A stretch of 64,000 nt of DNA from Amphiduros pacificus (taxonomy: Eukaryota; Annelida; Polychaeta; Phyllodocida; Hesionidae). Within the stretch, counting starts at the first letter, position 1. The number at the start of each line of letters is the position of its first letter. The position numbers and the translations under genes were made by a program. The DNA lies in NCBI GenBank assembly GCA_949316495.1, contig OX439002.1, positions 12,704,001 to 12,768,000 on the forward strand. The letters are read 5' to 3'. Below the pieces are notes generated by a model. The model ran no database searches. It was given only the letters and a program-made list of their open reading frames with translations, and had not been told where the DNA came from. Of this stretch, positions 12,715 through 22,527 are shown piece by piece.

Positions 12715-13515
12715 ACCATTTTCTTTAAAATTCTCCAAAACTACCAGTCATATGTTTCATATTTTGAAAAGAGGTAGATAAAGAGGCCTAGATTCAGATT
12801 CCTTCAAATCTTAGTGATGTCACCATTTACCTTAGTGCTGTGACCTTGAGGTTACAAATTTTGTAAGGAGCATATTGCAGCAATCACTCATAAGAGGAAT
12901 TAAAATCTTGGTTTACAGAAATGTCTTAAGGTCATGGCTGTGTTTCGTCCTACTTTTCTGGTCATGTTACCTTTGACCTTGAATTCAAAGTTGTGTACAT
13001 GCAACATTCAACCATTAAAAATGAAAAAGTATTTCATATCTGTTATATATCAACCCTATGTTTAAAAATCTTTTCCAAAACTACCAGTAATATTTAAACA
13101 AAGTTTACATAGAAGTAGAAATAGAGGTGAAGATTCAAATTTCTTCAAATCTTATTGATGTTGCCATTGACCCTAGTGCAGTGACCTCGAGATCACAAAT
13201 TTTGTGTGGAGAATATCTCAGCAATCACTTAAAAGAGGAAATCAAAACTTGGTATGTCTTAGGTCATAGCTGTGCCTTGCATGATTTTTTTAGTCATGTG
13301 ACCTTTGACCATGACACATTGACCTTGAATTTAAAATATGTGTACATGCAATATCTCAAAAGTAAATAAAAATTACTTCATATCTGTTCGATATCAACAC
13401 TGTCAAGCACCACATACTTTTTTTTTTTACAGATTTGACCTTTGACTTTGATGCTGTGACCTTGACCTTTTTATTGCTGTGCAGGCCATATCTCATGAAT
13501 GATAAACTGGAGATA
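12715..13515 (+). repeat. TGACCTT-type tandem repeat, two copies and a partial third
   Basis: Copy 1 is about 12715-13060, copy 2 about 13061-13410, and a partial third reaches 13515. Each holds 'ccaaaactaccagt', 'ttcttcaaatctta..gatg', 'gtgacct.gag.t.acaaattttgt', CAATCACT, AAGAGGAA, a GTCATG.GACCTTTGACC stretch and 'gtgtacatgcaa'. Divergence is marked, so the duplication is old. Short TGACCTT repeats of this kind are widespread in marine invertebrate genomes. The open frames across it are not credible genes. Confidence 0.65.
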
Positions 13516-13893
13516 CTAAATATTGGGAATGCATGGCAACCACAAGGTGTTGTCAGTGTTCGCCAAAAGATTTTGACCCACATCATATAATATGTCCGAA
13601 ATTTATCTTCAGCATAAGACATTTCAATGTGTATGCCCCTGAGGGTGGGTGGAGGGGTGTCAACAACAAAAATTTGGTGAGACCACTTGATGGGGAAAAT
13701 CTGCAAGAAAAAATTGGATCAAATATTCGAGTTTCATGCTTGGGGAAGTCAATTTTACAGGGTAACAGGAAGCAAAATAAAAACATTTTGCCTCGCATCG
13801 CTCGCCACTACATCAGGAATAATCTACCCAAAACATGTTTGAGGGAGCCAGTTTTGAGGCATCAGCAACAAATACAATATATAACATAATTTT

Positions 13894-13955
13894 TAGGGCA
13901 GAATACAATCAGAGCAATAAAAAATGTCATTACTCTCAGATTGTATGCTGCCCTA
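13894..13955. mobile_element. Small hairpin MITE-like sequence with TAGGGCAG ends
   Basis: 62 bp that fold on themselves. The left arm TAGGGCAGAATACAATC pairs with a right arm ending GATTGTATGCTGCCCTA, with few mismatches and a short AT-rich loop. Both ends finish in TA, which would fit a TA target. Only one copy was noticed, so a chance palindrome or a solo foldback remnant cannot be told apart. Confidence 0.45.
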
Positions 13956-14924
13956 TAAGTTGCAAATATTTTTTTTATCTTTTAAGACATTCTTTTTCAC
14001 TTTCAAGGTCTTCAGCTTGATAATGATTACTTTACCCAATTTATTATCTGGCAAAACATCAACTTTCATAGTCTGGATTTCTAAACTTGACACCTTTAAT
14101 TGGGCCTCACACCAGCACGCAATAATATTGACATACCAGTATACAGACATCGATACAATAACTGATATTGTCATCTTGGTGCTTCCATATATTAGTTGTA
14201 TCCAAATGGACCCTCATATCATCATAACACATTTTGCCTCAATATTTTAGGCATCAAAACATTTTAAAATCTTTACAAGTAAATACGTAGACTCAGGGAT
14301 TTATCATTGCGCAATATATTAATATTTCATTGGAAAGAAATACACCGTGACAGTCCTCTGATTCTTTTCACACCAAAAATAAGAGCTTTTTCCGCTTTTC
14401 ATAATGGTGACCTCGTGTTGCATATGCATATTTAAGCATTGTTAAACTCAAATTTTTCCAACATGATTATTGTGCATAATTTACACTTATTGAATGAAGG
14501 CGGACTGCTGTTGACACATGATAGAATATTTTAAAGTTTTTATTTATACCGCCTTTAGATAAGCTGTCACCTGAGAGCAATATATGTATTTTATTTACTT
14601 TTCACACTGATCAGCATTATTATCAATTATTCTTCAATTTCGGTTCAGTTACATTGATATGTATCAAATATTTTTTATTGTTATGATTCATATCTATGTA
14701 ATCCAACTAATCCAACTTAATCAAGACATTTGCTTAATAACACAAATTCAACAGTTATTTAATATTTTGGGGGGGTTTAAGGCAGGTTTTAAACCAAAAG
14801 AAATTCAGATGTCTGAATATTATTTGAATTGGGCAGTTTAAAAGCCAAACCTTTATTGTAACCAGGCAGAGAAAATACTTCTGAAATGAATGTCGATTTG
14901 GGTATTTCTCCTCAATGTGCAAAA

Positions 14925-15215
14925 GCAAGAAGCAAGAAACGCTCTATAAATAACATTATGGGACCCTCTTTGACCCGTATACCAAATTTGGTGCACTTTG
15001 AATCGACCTGCACTTGTTTTTTTTCCCTTGTTTAAATTATATTTTGGTTTTTATTATTATTATTATTATAATTTCCTTTCATATAACATGGCACAAAATC
15101 CAGCACGGTCATATTTGGAACATAATTTTTGAAATCTGACACGTTGACATAGTTTACTATAGATTTAGGAAAAAATTTGAATAGTGAACTGTGAATAGTG
15201 AATAAGCAACAAAGT
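14925..15215 (-). repeat. Dispersed repeat R (longest copy, inverted)
   Basis: On the minus strand it begins with 'gtgaactttgttgcttattcactattcacagttcac', carries TGACCGTGCTGGATTTTGTG, then AAGTGCAGGTCGATTCAAAG and the CCAAATTTGGTATACG core, ending with GGGTCCCATAATGTTATTT. The first part matches the plus strand around 1440-1560, so that region belongs to the family too. Confidence 0.55.
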
Positions 15216-16589
15216 TCACACATGCCAAATCTTATAGAACAATGGCAAGAGGCAACCATATTTGCATGGAAGTCCAATTGCTTGCCACCAGATGTCAGTT
15301 AAAGTTCTGTTCACCAGGTGTCAGACAGTAATAGTCACATCTTCATCTATATTTCATAATGACTTCCTGGCTTTGCCGATGGGTGATTGGAGAACACTAA
15401 TTTCATGTTGGTATTTCACAATAGGAATGTACAGAACATTTCATAATGACTTCCTGTTTGTGTGAGTATTGCACCATGCCACTGTGGCCACCATATTTAT
15501 GTTGAGTGCTGCCCTGTCATACAGGGTGAGCCGTGGCCTGGTGGTTTGCGTCTTAGACTCTTCCTCAGAGCCAGAAGCTGATCGGAAGCCTCCTGGATGG
15601 CTGGGGTTTCTGCCTCAGTCTCCAGGTGCCACCAGACTAACTCGATACTCACCTTTTGATCTTGGAAACATTGAGATAGGACAGACTTTTATGTCAGTGG
15701 CGACAATTTCATCATTCATCTGTCTTTAACACCAAACTCTACACCACGTCTTGGGAACATTAAAGTTTAAAAAGGCCAAATAATTTGAAATTGGTTTCTT
15801 TAGACAGCCACAAGATTTTTATTCCTTTTGCCAATTTATTTTAGAGAGGCTTCTAAGCTTGTGCATATTTGTTCCTGGCCTGGTGGTAGAGTGTAGGAGC
15901 AATCTGTTCCTTTTTCATCACCAGGGGATCAGTGTGATAGATATAATGATAAGTATAAAAAAATATGATAATGCTGTGGAATTTTATATCAAGTATTAGT
16001 TTTACATACTGTATACAGACAAATTTTCGCGACCTTTTTATTTTCGCGTTAATTCGCGCCAGGACGTCGTTCGCGAAATTAAATGGACGCGAAATTGAAG
16101 ATGCATTACGCAATATGAGGTCGTCATGTTAAAAAGCGGGAGTGACGGGGACAAGCTCTTATTTTTTGCGCGAAAACAATTGGAGTCTATCAACACGCAT
16201 TGAAATATTAATATATTGCGCAATGATGGATCCCTGGCTTTTCCTCGTGTTGCGGACATGAATTACCGCGACGTCACGTACATGATATTTACGTTTTACT
16301 TCATGGATAAATTCTCGACCTGCGAAGCATAATTTGTGATAATATTGGGTAAATACCTTTATTTATCATTTAAAACGCAATTAAAATCGATCCATGTGTG
16401 AAGGCATTTCTGTCAAAAAGGGAAGATACAACTCAACACAACACGTGGTCGCAATTTTGGAAGGCGGAAGTGACGGGAAGAGGCTCTTGTTTTAGCGCGA
16501 AAACGATAGTTAATATATTGCGCAATTATGTATATACCTTTATTTATCATTTAAAGATAACGCATACAACGGAAAAAACTCGCAATGGC

Positions 16590-16790
16590 AGGCCTTCCCG
16601 CGGGCTTCCTTAAGAAGCCAAGTACTGAGCCTGCCGGGATACTCCCCCATGGAGCCCAGACGCGTTAAGCATAGGGGTAGACATGACGTGACCGGGATGC
16701 GCCGTTTAAGGTCCGCCCCCATGTCACCCTGTGGCCTCGGGTCACAGTACACACACATTTGACCAGCTCATCTCTAAATGGATCTTAAAA
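16590..16790. other. GC-rich patch of unknown origin inside the 16 kb element
   Basis: About 200 bp, much richer in GC than its surroundings, interrupting the 'tttatcatttaaaacgc' repeat of the host element. It includes GAAGCCAAGTACTGAGCCTG, a GGGATACTCCCCCATGG near-palindrome and CCCAGACGCGTTAAGCA. CCAAGTACT and the neighbouring GCCCAGACG resemble the complement of the 5S rRNA promoter region, but the match is short and broken. No target duplication was found. Confidence 0.35.
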
Positions 16791-16992
16791 GCCTTTAAGA
16801 CTCACTTAAAACGCAATCAAGATCGATCCACGTGTGAAAGCATTTCTGCCAAAAAGGGAAGACACGACTCAAAGCAGTGGAAACAAAGACGAAATGCAAA
16901 ACTGTGAACGCTGACAATTGGAATCAGTGAGAACAAAGTCAAAACAAAGCATTTCGAAATAATATGTTTTAAATGATATATAAAGGTATTTA

Positions 16993-17165
16993 GGGCCGAT
17001 CCATTTGATTTTTGTGGGGTGGGGTGGGACAGCAGTACTGGATGAATAATTTTTTTTTCTTTGGTAGGGTGGATGAATAAATTTTTTTTCTGGGATGGGG
17101 TGGGTGAATAAATTTTTTTTCCAAAATCTCCCACCCCACCCCACAAAAATCAAATGGATCGCCCC
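16993..17165. mobile_element. PIF/Harbinger-type MITE nested in the 16 kb element
   Basis: 173 bp with long imperfect terminal inverted repeats: left GGGCCGATCCATTTGATTTT, right ending AAAATCAAATGGATCGCCCC, followed inward by GTGGGGTGGGGTGGGA and its complement. TTA flanks both sides (16990-16992 and 17166-17168). The same host repeat at about 60414-60435 is uninterrupted (AAGGTATTTACCCAATATT), so TTA is a true 3-bp duplication. GG(G) ends plus a TWA duplication are the mark of PIF/Harbinger. The centre is poly-T runs with GGATGAATAAA repeats. Confidence 0.85.
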
Positions 17166-17771
17166 TTACCCAATATTATCACAAATTCGCTTTGCAGGTC
17201 AAGAACAGAACAAAACCATCCATTCATTTAACATGCATTACGCAATACTAGCGTGAAAGCAAATATCGGACAGGCGGACTACTGTCTACACGTCAGCTCT
17301 GACACGTGGTTGAATATTTCTTTGTGTATTAACACGCTTTGTTTTGATGCTAAGATCGATATAAACAATAATAATTAAAAGCGATATAATGAACAAAGTC
17401 AAAACAAAGTGTTTCGAATTTTTTTGTTTTGTTCTGTTCTCGACCTGCAAAGTATAATTTGTGATAATATTATGTACTAGAAATCCAAAATTCGCGAAAA
17501 TAAAACGGCGCGAACCTGTCTTAAACGGCGATGGCGCGAAAATAACTAGGCGCGAATTTTTCTCGGTATACAATAAATGATAATGATTTGTGCAGAAAAA
17601 CTATTTTTTCCAAACCTGGTAGAAGGGCAAGGAAACTGTGTGTTCTTCCTATTTTTCACCACCAGGGGAATTGGCAGTATATGTATTCCATAGGGGTAAA
17701 TAATGTGTGTTGAAAGAGAATATATTGAAATTTATTATACATTTCCTCTTAATTTTTGCCACCTATTACTA

Positions 17772-19950
17772 TTGTATTGTATTGTATTTTATTGACATTT
17801 AGTGTACAAGGAGGTCATTTCTTATTAAATAATTATCAACAAATATTATCAATCATGGTAAATAGTCTCAATAATGAGGGGGTGAGCCACACATAATGTC
17901 CATCATATATGAAGTCATAATAATAATAATAATAATAATAATAACGATTTATATAGCGCTATATCAGACCAAGTCTGCTCGAAGCGCTTCATTAAGATAG
18001 TGTTTTCTAAATAGAAATGTTTTAAGTTTCTTCTTGAAAGTTTCAACAGTTTTACACTTTTTCACTTCAAGGGGCAGCGCATTCCAGTTCCTTGGCGCAT
18101 ACGCCATGAAAGCCCTATCTCCATAAGATTTCATATTAGTCTTAGGTACTACGTATTCATTTTTATCATTAGATCGCAGTCCCATACCCAACTGTTTATA
18201 TTCTAATAAATCAGACAAATATTTTGGGGCAAAGCCATTTTGCACCTTCCATGTTAATAGAGATATTTTGAAATCAATCCTAGCTTTTACTGGTAACCAG
18301 TGAAGTTCCTTAAGTTTTTGCGTGATATGATCTCTCTTTTTGAGCTTCCCAACTATCCTCGCCGCAGCGTTCTGTAATTTTTGTAATTTGGCTAATTCAC
18401 ACTCAGGAAGACCCGCTAGAAGGGCATTTCCATAGTCAAGGGTAGAAGTGACAAATGCATGAGCAAGGGTGTTGGCTGTTCCCTCATCTAAACAATTTCT
18501 TACTCTTGATAAATTTTTTACATGGAAGAAACCGTTTTTACACATTTTTCTGATTTGTGATTTCATAGATAGTTCTTGATCTAGAATAACCCCTAGATCC
18601 TTAACAGAATTTGATCTAGGGATTCTAGTTTCCCCTACTAGAATATCTTCAGGTACATTTTTCTTTCTGAATTCACAGCTTTTACCACATAAAAGCATTT
18701 CTGTCTTTCCATCATTTATCTTCATTTTATTCTCTATTAAGAATTTTTTAACCTCTATAATACAATTTTCCATCTCCTTGCAGGACTTAACTCTAGTTTC
18801 TTTAGACTTAGGATCAATGGTGATGTAGAGTTGTGTATTGTCAGCATAGATGTGATGCTTGAGACCATAGTTACCAATTATATCTGATAAGGGCTCCATA
18901 TATGCCGTAAATAATAAAGGTCCCAAAACTGAGCCTTGTGGGACACCATATTTAATCTTAATATTATCAGATCTTTCACCATCTATTACAACACATTGTT
19001 TTCTATTAGACAAGTATGATCTAAACCATTTAAGGGCAGTCCCTGTGATACCACATCTTTTTTCCAGTCTATTAAGCAATATTTCATGATATGATCATTT
19101 TACCGCTGAGTTCGTAATAACCATACAAAAGGTAATAATAAAGTACATACATAGTATTACATAAGAGTAAAAAATAGCTTAGACACTAGCATAATATTAC
19201 ATTCTGTTCTTTCAGCTTTATGCTGCAAAATATGAGTCAATTTGATAACAATAATTACATAGTAATGAAACATTTTCACTGGCCATTAAATCTGCAATGT
19301 TTGTAAATGATAGGTTGGAGAACTGTTCTCTGATGTGTTCTGTCAATCTACATTGTGTTAGGACATGCTCCTCAGATTGTACATCTGAGGCACATATACA
19401 AAGACGATCCTCCCGTGGGATCCTGGACCACCTTCCAGTTTCTATTCTCAGTCTATGAGATCCTAGCCTTAGCCTGGTTGTGACTATTCTTTGTCTCTCA
19501 TTCGCTCCTGATATTTTATCATTGTACATGCCATGAACACAAAGATTTGGATTTATGCTATGATAGATCACAGCTCTTGATGTTTCACTGTTTTGGATCT
19601 GTATTTTTTCCTGCTGCAAAAACACATTTATGGGATCTTCACTTAGGTCTTCCAGTTCTTGTAGGTATGTTCCCATTGGGCACTTCACGTCTTTGGCCAA
19701 TTGCATAGCCCTTTGTAAGGGACTTCCTTCAAAATGTGAACTCTGTTTCACCTTGTTTAAGAAGTCTAACTGTCTTTTCTTCACAAGGGCTTGTACAGTG
19801 GGTATGCCTAGTTCAATGTATATAAGGCTACTTGGTGTCTGTGTTCTTACTCCTAATAGGTCCTTTACAGATGCTAAATACTGAGTCTGGACAGGATTTA
19901 TATTTTTAACCATCCATGATTCACAGCTGTACAGGACGGAACTGATCAGG
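17772..19950 (-). mobile_element. I-like LINE 3' fragment (minus strand), split by an L2-like LINE
   Basis: Inserted in unit 1 between CACCTATTACTA and CATCCATGAATATT, which are adjacent in unit 2 (about 23415). The 3' end lies left: on the minus strand it finishes in AATAAAATACAATACAATAC, a polyadenylation-like signal followed by a short tandem tail. The coding part, 19218 to about 19950, encodes YSCESWMV, DLLGVRTQTPSS, ELGIPTVQALVKKRQLDFL and SRIPREDRLCICASD...EEHVLTQC, the C-terminal region of a LINE polyprotein downstream of the reverse transcriptase. The upstream reading (19951-20030) is unit sequence that happens to stay open. It is 5' truncated. Confidence 0.75.
17917..19160 (-). mobile_element. 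L2-like LINE fragment, 5' truncated
   Basis: The minus frame from 19079 to 17964 (371 codons) encodes the second half of a reverse transcriptase: GVPQGSVLGPLLFTAYM, then HHIYADNTQLYI, then the C-terminal region LHWLPVKARIDFK and PRNWNALPLEVKKCKTVE that is characteristic of L2-like LINEs. The catalytic YADD is YADN here, so this copy lacks one of the two catalytic aspartates. The 3' end, read on the minus strand, is AGCGCTATATAAATCG followed by (TTA)n, as in many L2 relatives. It sits inside the I-like LINE fragment. The 5' limit, between 19085 and 19200, is uncertain because upstream homology fades. Confidence 0.85.
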
Positions 19951-21396
19951 CATCCATGAATATTAAAAGTCCACACTCTGCAAAAGCCGACTTTAGATTT
20001 AGAGTTCAAAGTGTCATAACTTGTTATCACTCCCCAGCAAACACAAGACGTCTACAAAACGTTTTGGTTTGGTCTTGGATTGGCTAGGCTATAAAATACG
20101 TCTTGAAAACGTTTTGAAAACGTTTTTTCAAAAACATCTTGGAATCGTCTTGATAAAACATATACAAAACGTTTTGATTTGGTCTTGGTTTGGCTTAGCT
20201 TCAGAAATTATGGTTGGTAAATGTTTTAATAATGTTGGACACTATTTATGGAAAGTGACATTATGAAACTGGCATGAAATAGTTTAACTGAATGTTTTGG
20301 TGTTATTTGGTGAGGTCATAATCACATTTTTTATTGTTTTAAGAATAACACATGTAGGTAATGTTAAGAAAACATGACAACAATGTTTGACCTTGATGTA
20401 ATATTTTCATATATTATACTGAATCCTTCCAACAACTTACAAAGTTGTCCATTTGACAGTTATTTCAAACCAATGTACACATGACTGGGTTAGTTGGTTA
20501 TTAATACTCCCTCCACCTCCATGAGATGGAGTCCTACTCCACACCCCTGCACATATTATTTTCGTATTCTTACTGCATATTAGAATTAGAAAAATAGGTT
20601 AACACTACTAAATTTGCTGTTATTTTACATGATGATATGATTAATAATTATACCATTCAGGTCAGGTAATATACATACACCTGTATAAGAAATAACTGCC
20701 AATACAGAATGTTTGAATTATAAGTGTATGTAATGCTGACTCTGTCACCACTCAAATTTGAAAAGTGAAGACTTGGTTCTCCAACAGCAAACATCGACTC
20801 AAGGCCACATCTTTGTTTTAGAGCTACAATTCGGGAATTAAGGTATGTACATGAGTGTGTTAATTATTGTGAGACTTATGGCATGAACATTCATGAATAT
20901 ATATTTAAATGCTGAGTTAAGACATTGAGTATTTATCTTTTACATGTGCATCTAATTTGGCTTAGTCAATTGACCCAATTACATAAGGGAGGGTTGCACC
21001 TTGTGCCCTCACCAGGCCTGTATGACCCCAGTTAGGCCAACAAGCTGTGACCCACATGTGGCTATTTCTGTACTGGCCTGCCAACCCCAACATGCACTCA
21101 AGCTTCTGTGAAGTGTGATAAATATAGGAAAAATCAATTCACAAATCTATGCATATCCTCACATACAATGTTTGGCACAATTAAAGAATTCTGGGCTCTA
21201 TTATTTTTTATCATTATACATCTGTCTCTAAAAGTTTATGACTTAATCGAGTCACTGAATTTGACTTAATTTATACTTAAACCACATGTTTTCAGATTGT
21301 GTAATTTATTTTTTTTATATTCATATCTTATGGCTTAAATGATATGTTTGTATTGTTTATGAAGACGTTTTAAATCTTTGAATTTAATAATTGCAG

Positions 21397-21804
21397 GAGC
21401 ATGTCGAAGGATTTATCTGAAACAACATGAAGGACAATAGCCATTTCGGGGCAAAGCCTAAGAACAATGAAGAATGCCCCAAACTTGAACCAAGTTGGAG
21501 GGGCAAAATATCAGGTAGGATATTTTAGAATATCTGTACAAAATCGGCTTTTTTTTTTGGGGGGGGGGGGTTGTTTGGTGAATATGGTATGTTAAATATT
21601 TAAAGGAATATTTCTTATGGTATCAAAAGTTTGACAATGAATCTTTAAAAAATGTTATTTCTGTTTCAGAAAGGTGCAGCAAAGAGAGGGTCTGCTCCCA
21701 GCACACCAGCTTCCTCATGTCTGGACTCATCTGAAGAGGACTCCTCACAAACTCCACACTATCAGAAATCATGGACATTTTCAACAATTATCAGATATAT
21801 GTAG
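21397..21804 (+). other. Putative spliced small ORF inside the CCCAGCAAACA element
   Basis: An exon-like segment starts after TTGCAG (21396) and ends at CAG before GTAGGA (about 21513). A second begins after TTTCAG (about 21670) and ends in TAG near 21804, with AATAAATATT shortly after. Joined in phase they read MKNAPNLNQVGGAKYQ then KGAAKRGSAPSTPASS, CLDSSEEDSSQTPHYQ and a short tail, about 60 codons from the ATG. The Ser/Thr/Pro-rich acidic stretch looks like linker sequence of a larger protein. It could be the remnant of the element's own gene or a captured host exon pair. No family is recognised. Confidence 0.35.
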
Positions 21805-21989
21805 AAATACATTGTAACATTGAGTTAGAAACTAAAATGATAATAAATATTTAAAAAAAAACGAAAATTAATGTTTTTCTATGTTCTTTTTGTACAAATT
21901 TAGAGGTAAGATGAAAATATATTGTTATGACTTGTGGGAAATTCTCAAAAAGGTTGTAGGAAGGTCTCAGAAAGGTTTAATGAATATCT

Positions 21990-22345
21990 TAAGAAGGTCC
22001 TATCAAAACGTTTCCAAGAGGTTTTGTAAAAAACGTTTCCAAGAGGTTTTATCAAAAACGTTTCCAAGATGTTTTGTCAAAACGTTTCCTAGAGGTTTTG
22101 CCAAAACGTTTCCAAGAGGTTTTGCCAAAACGTTTCCAAGAGGTTTTGCCAAAACGTTTCCTAGAGGTTTTGTCAAAACGTTTTCAAGAGGTTTTGCCAA
22201 AACGTTTTGAAGAGGTTTTGTCAAAACGTTTTCAAGAGGTTTTGTCAAAACGTTTTGAAAACGTTTTGGAGTGTCTACACAATTACGTTTTCAAAACGTT
22301 TTGTCAAAACGTTTTGGAAACCAAACCAAAACGTTTTCAAGACGT
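21990..22345. repeat. 24-bp tandem repeat, AAAACGTTTCCAAGAGGTTTTG type
   Basis: About eleven tandem copies with small changes, then several palindromic AAAACGTTTTG blocks. The period is a multiple of three, so both strands stay open (KRFQEVLP-like and NVLAKPLG-like periods); these readings are artefacts. Related AAACGTTTTG blocks sit at the other end of the element (20055-20185). That placement is what subterminal transposase-binding arrays look like, which is inference. Confidence 0.8.
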
Positions 22346-22527
22346 TTTCAAAACGTATAATTGTTTGCTGGGTCTATGTCTTCATTTTCGAAACTTGTGT
22401 AATATTGTGTATATTGTTTGTTTTATTATACATTAAGCTAGATACTTCACTTTGTGTGTTTGAAGTTAGCCAATAAAATAGTTTTGAGTTCTGATTAACA
22501 GCAATTAGTGCAAACATTTAGATTGTT

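Larger units (their letters stand above)
16009..17573. mobile_element. Non-autonomous TA-inserting DNA element with TTCGCG-rich ends
   Basis: Starts CTGTATACAGACAAATTTTC and ends with the near reverse complement (TCTCGGTATACAA), flanked by TA on both sides (16007-16008 and 17574-17575). Unit 2 at about 23215-23230 holds the uninterrupted site (TTTTACATAAATGATAATG), proving the insertion and a TA duplication. Subterminal sequence is rich in TTCGCG/CGCGAA. The interior is a mosaic of repeats in both orientations (AATTAAAATCGATCCA, CACGTGTGAAAGCATTTCTG, TTTATCATTTAAAACGC) also found at 60.3-61.7 kb. No transposase is encoded. TA duplication suits Tc1/mariner-like or related transposases; the superfamily is not settled. 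Confidence 0.8.
20033..22372. mobile_element. DNA element with CCCAGCAAACA ends and 2-bp target duplication
   Basis: Left end CCCAGCAAACACAAGACG, right end TTGTTTGCTGGG; 11-bp inverted termini extended by looser AAACGTTTTGGTTTGG subterminal repeats. Flanks are TC on both sides (20031-20032 and 22373-22374), and unit 2 at about 23490-23505 has the empty site TTATCACTCTATGTC. The right subterminal part holds about eleven copies of a 24-bp repeat (AAAACGTTTCCAAGAGGTTT plus 4). No transposase domain was recognised. A spliced mini-ORF lies inside (21397-21804). A 2-bp duplication recalls ISL2EU-type transposons, but that label is a guess. Confidence 0.75.
15401..22527 (+). repeat. Tandem array unit 1 (about 1.05 kb of unit split by three insertions)
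   Basis: First of four tandem units. Unit sequence occupies 15401-16008, 17574-17771, 19951-20032 and 22373-22527; the rest is inserted elements described separately. It starts mid-unit at TTTCATGTTGGTATTTCACA and ends GCAAACATTTAGATTGTT. By eye it is nearly identical to unit 2, so the duplication (or later homogenisation) is recent. Within it a tRNA-like stretch (GCCGTGGCCTGGTGGTTTGC, A-box-like) at 15529-15560 suggests the unit includes an old SINE-like piece. The left flank ends in GATTGGAGAACACTA, the same as the terminal repeat of the Mutator-like element at 30-31.5 kb. Confidence 0.8.

Noticed and set aside
13533-13889. 118-codon plus-strand frame
   Set aside because: No recognisable domain, starts inside TGACCTT repeat sequence and lacks splice or codon-use support.
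15469-15729. Repeated 79-118 codon frame (HHATVATI...) seen in all four array units
   Set aside because: It follows the repeat unit and carries no domain. Its reappearance reflects duplication of the unit, and the region includes a tRNA-like stretch.
16600-16700. 5S rRNA gene or 5S pseudogene
   Set aside because: Only a few short words match the complement of the 5S promoter and their spacing is wrong.
19951-20030. N-terminal extension of the I-like LINE frame
   Set aside because: Comparison with unit 2 shows these bases are array-unit sequence; the frame is open by chance.
21881-22436. Open frames on both strands with KRFQEVLP or NVLAKPLG periods
   Set aside because: A 24-bp tandem repeat inside a transposon gives period-8 peptides on both strands.
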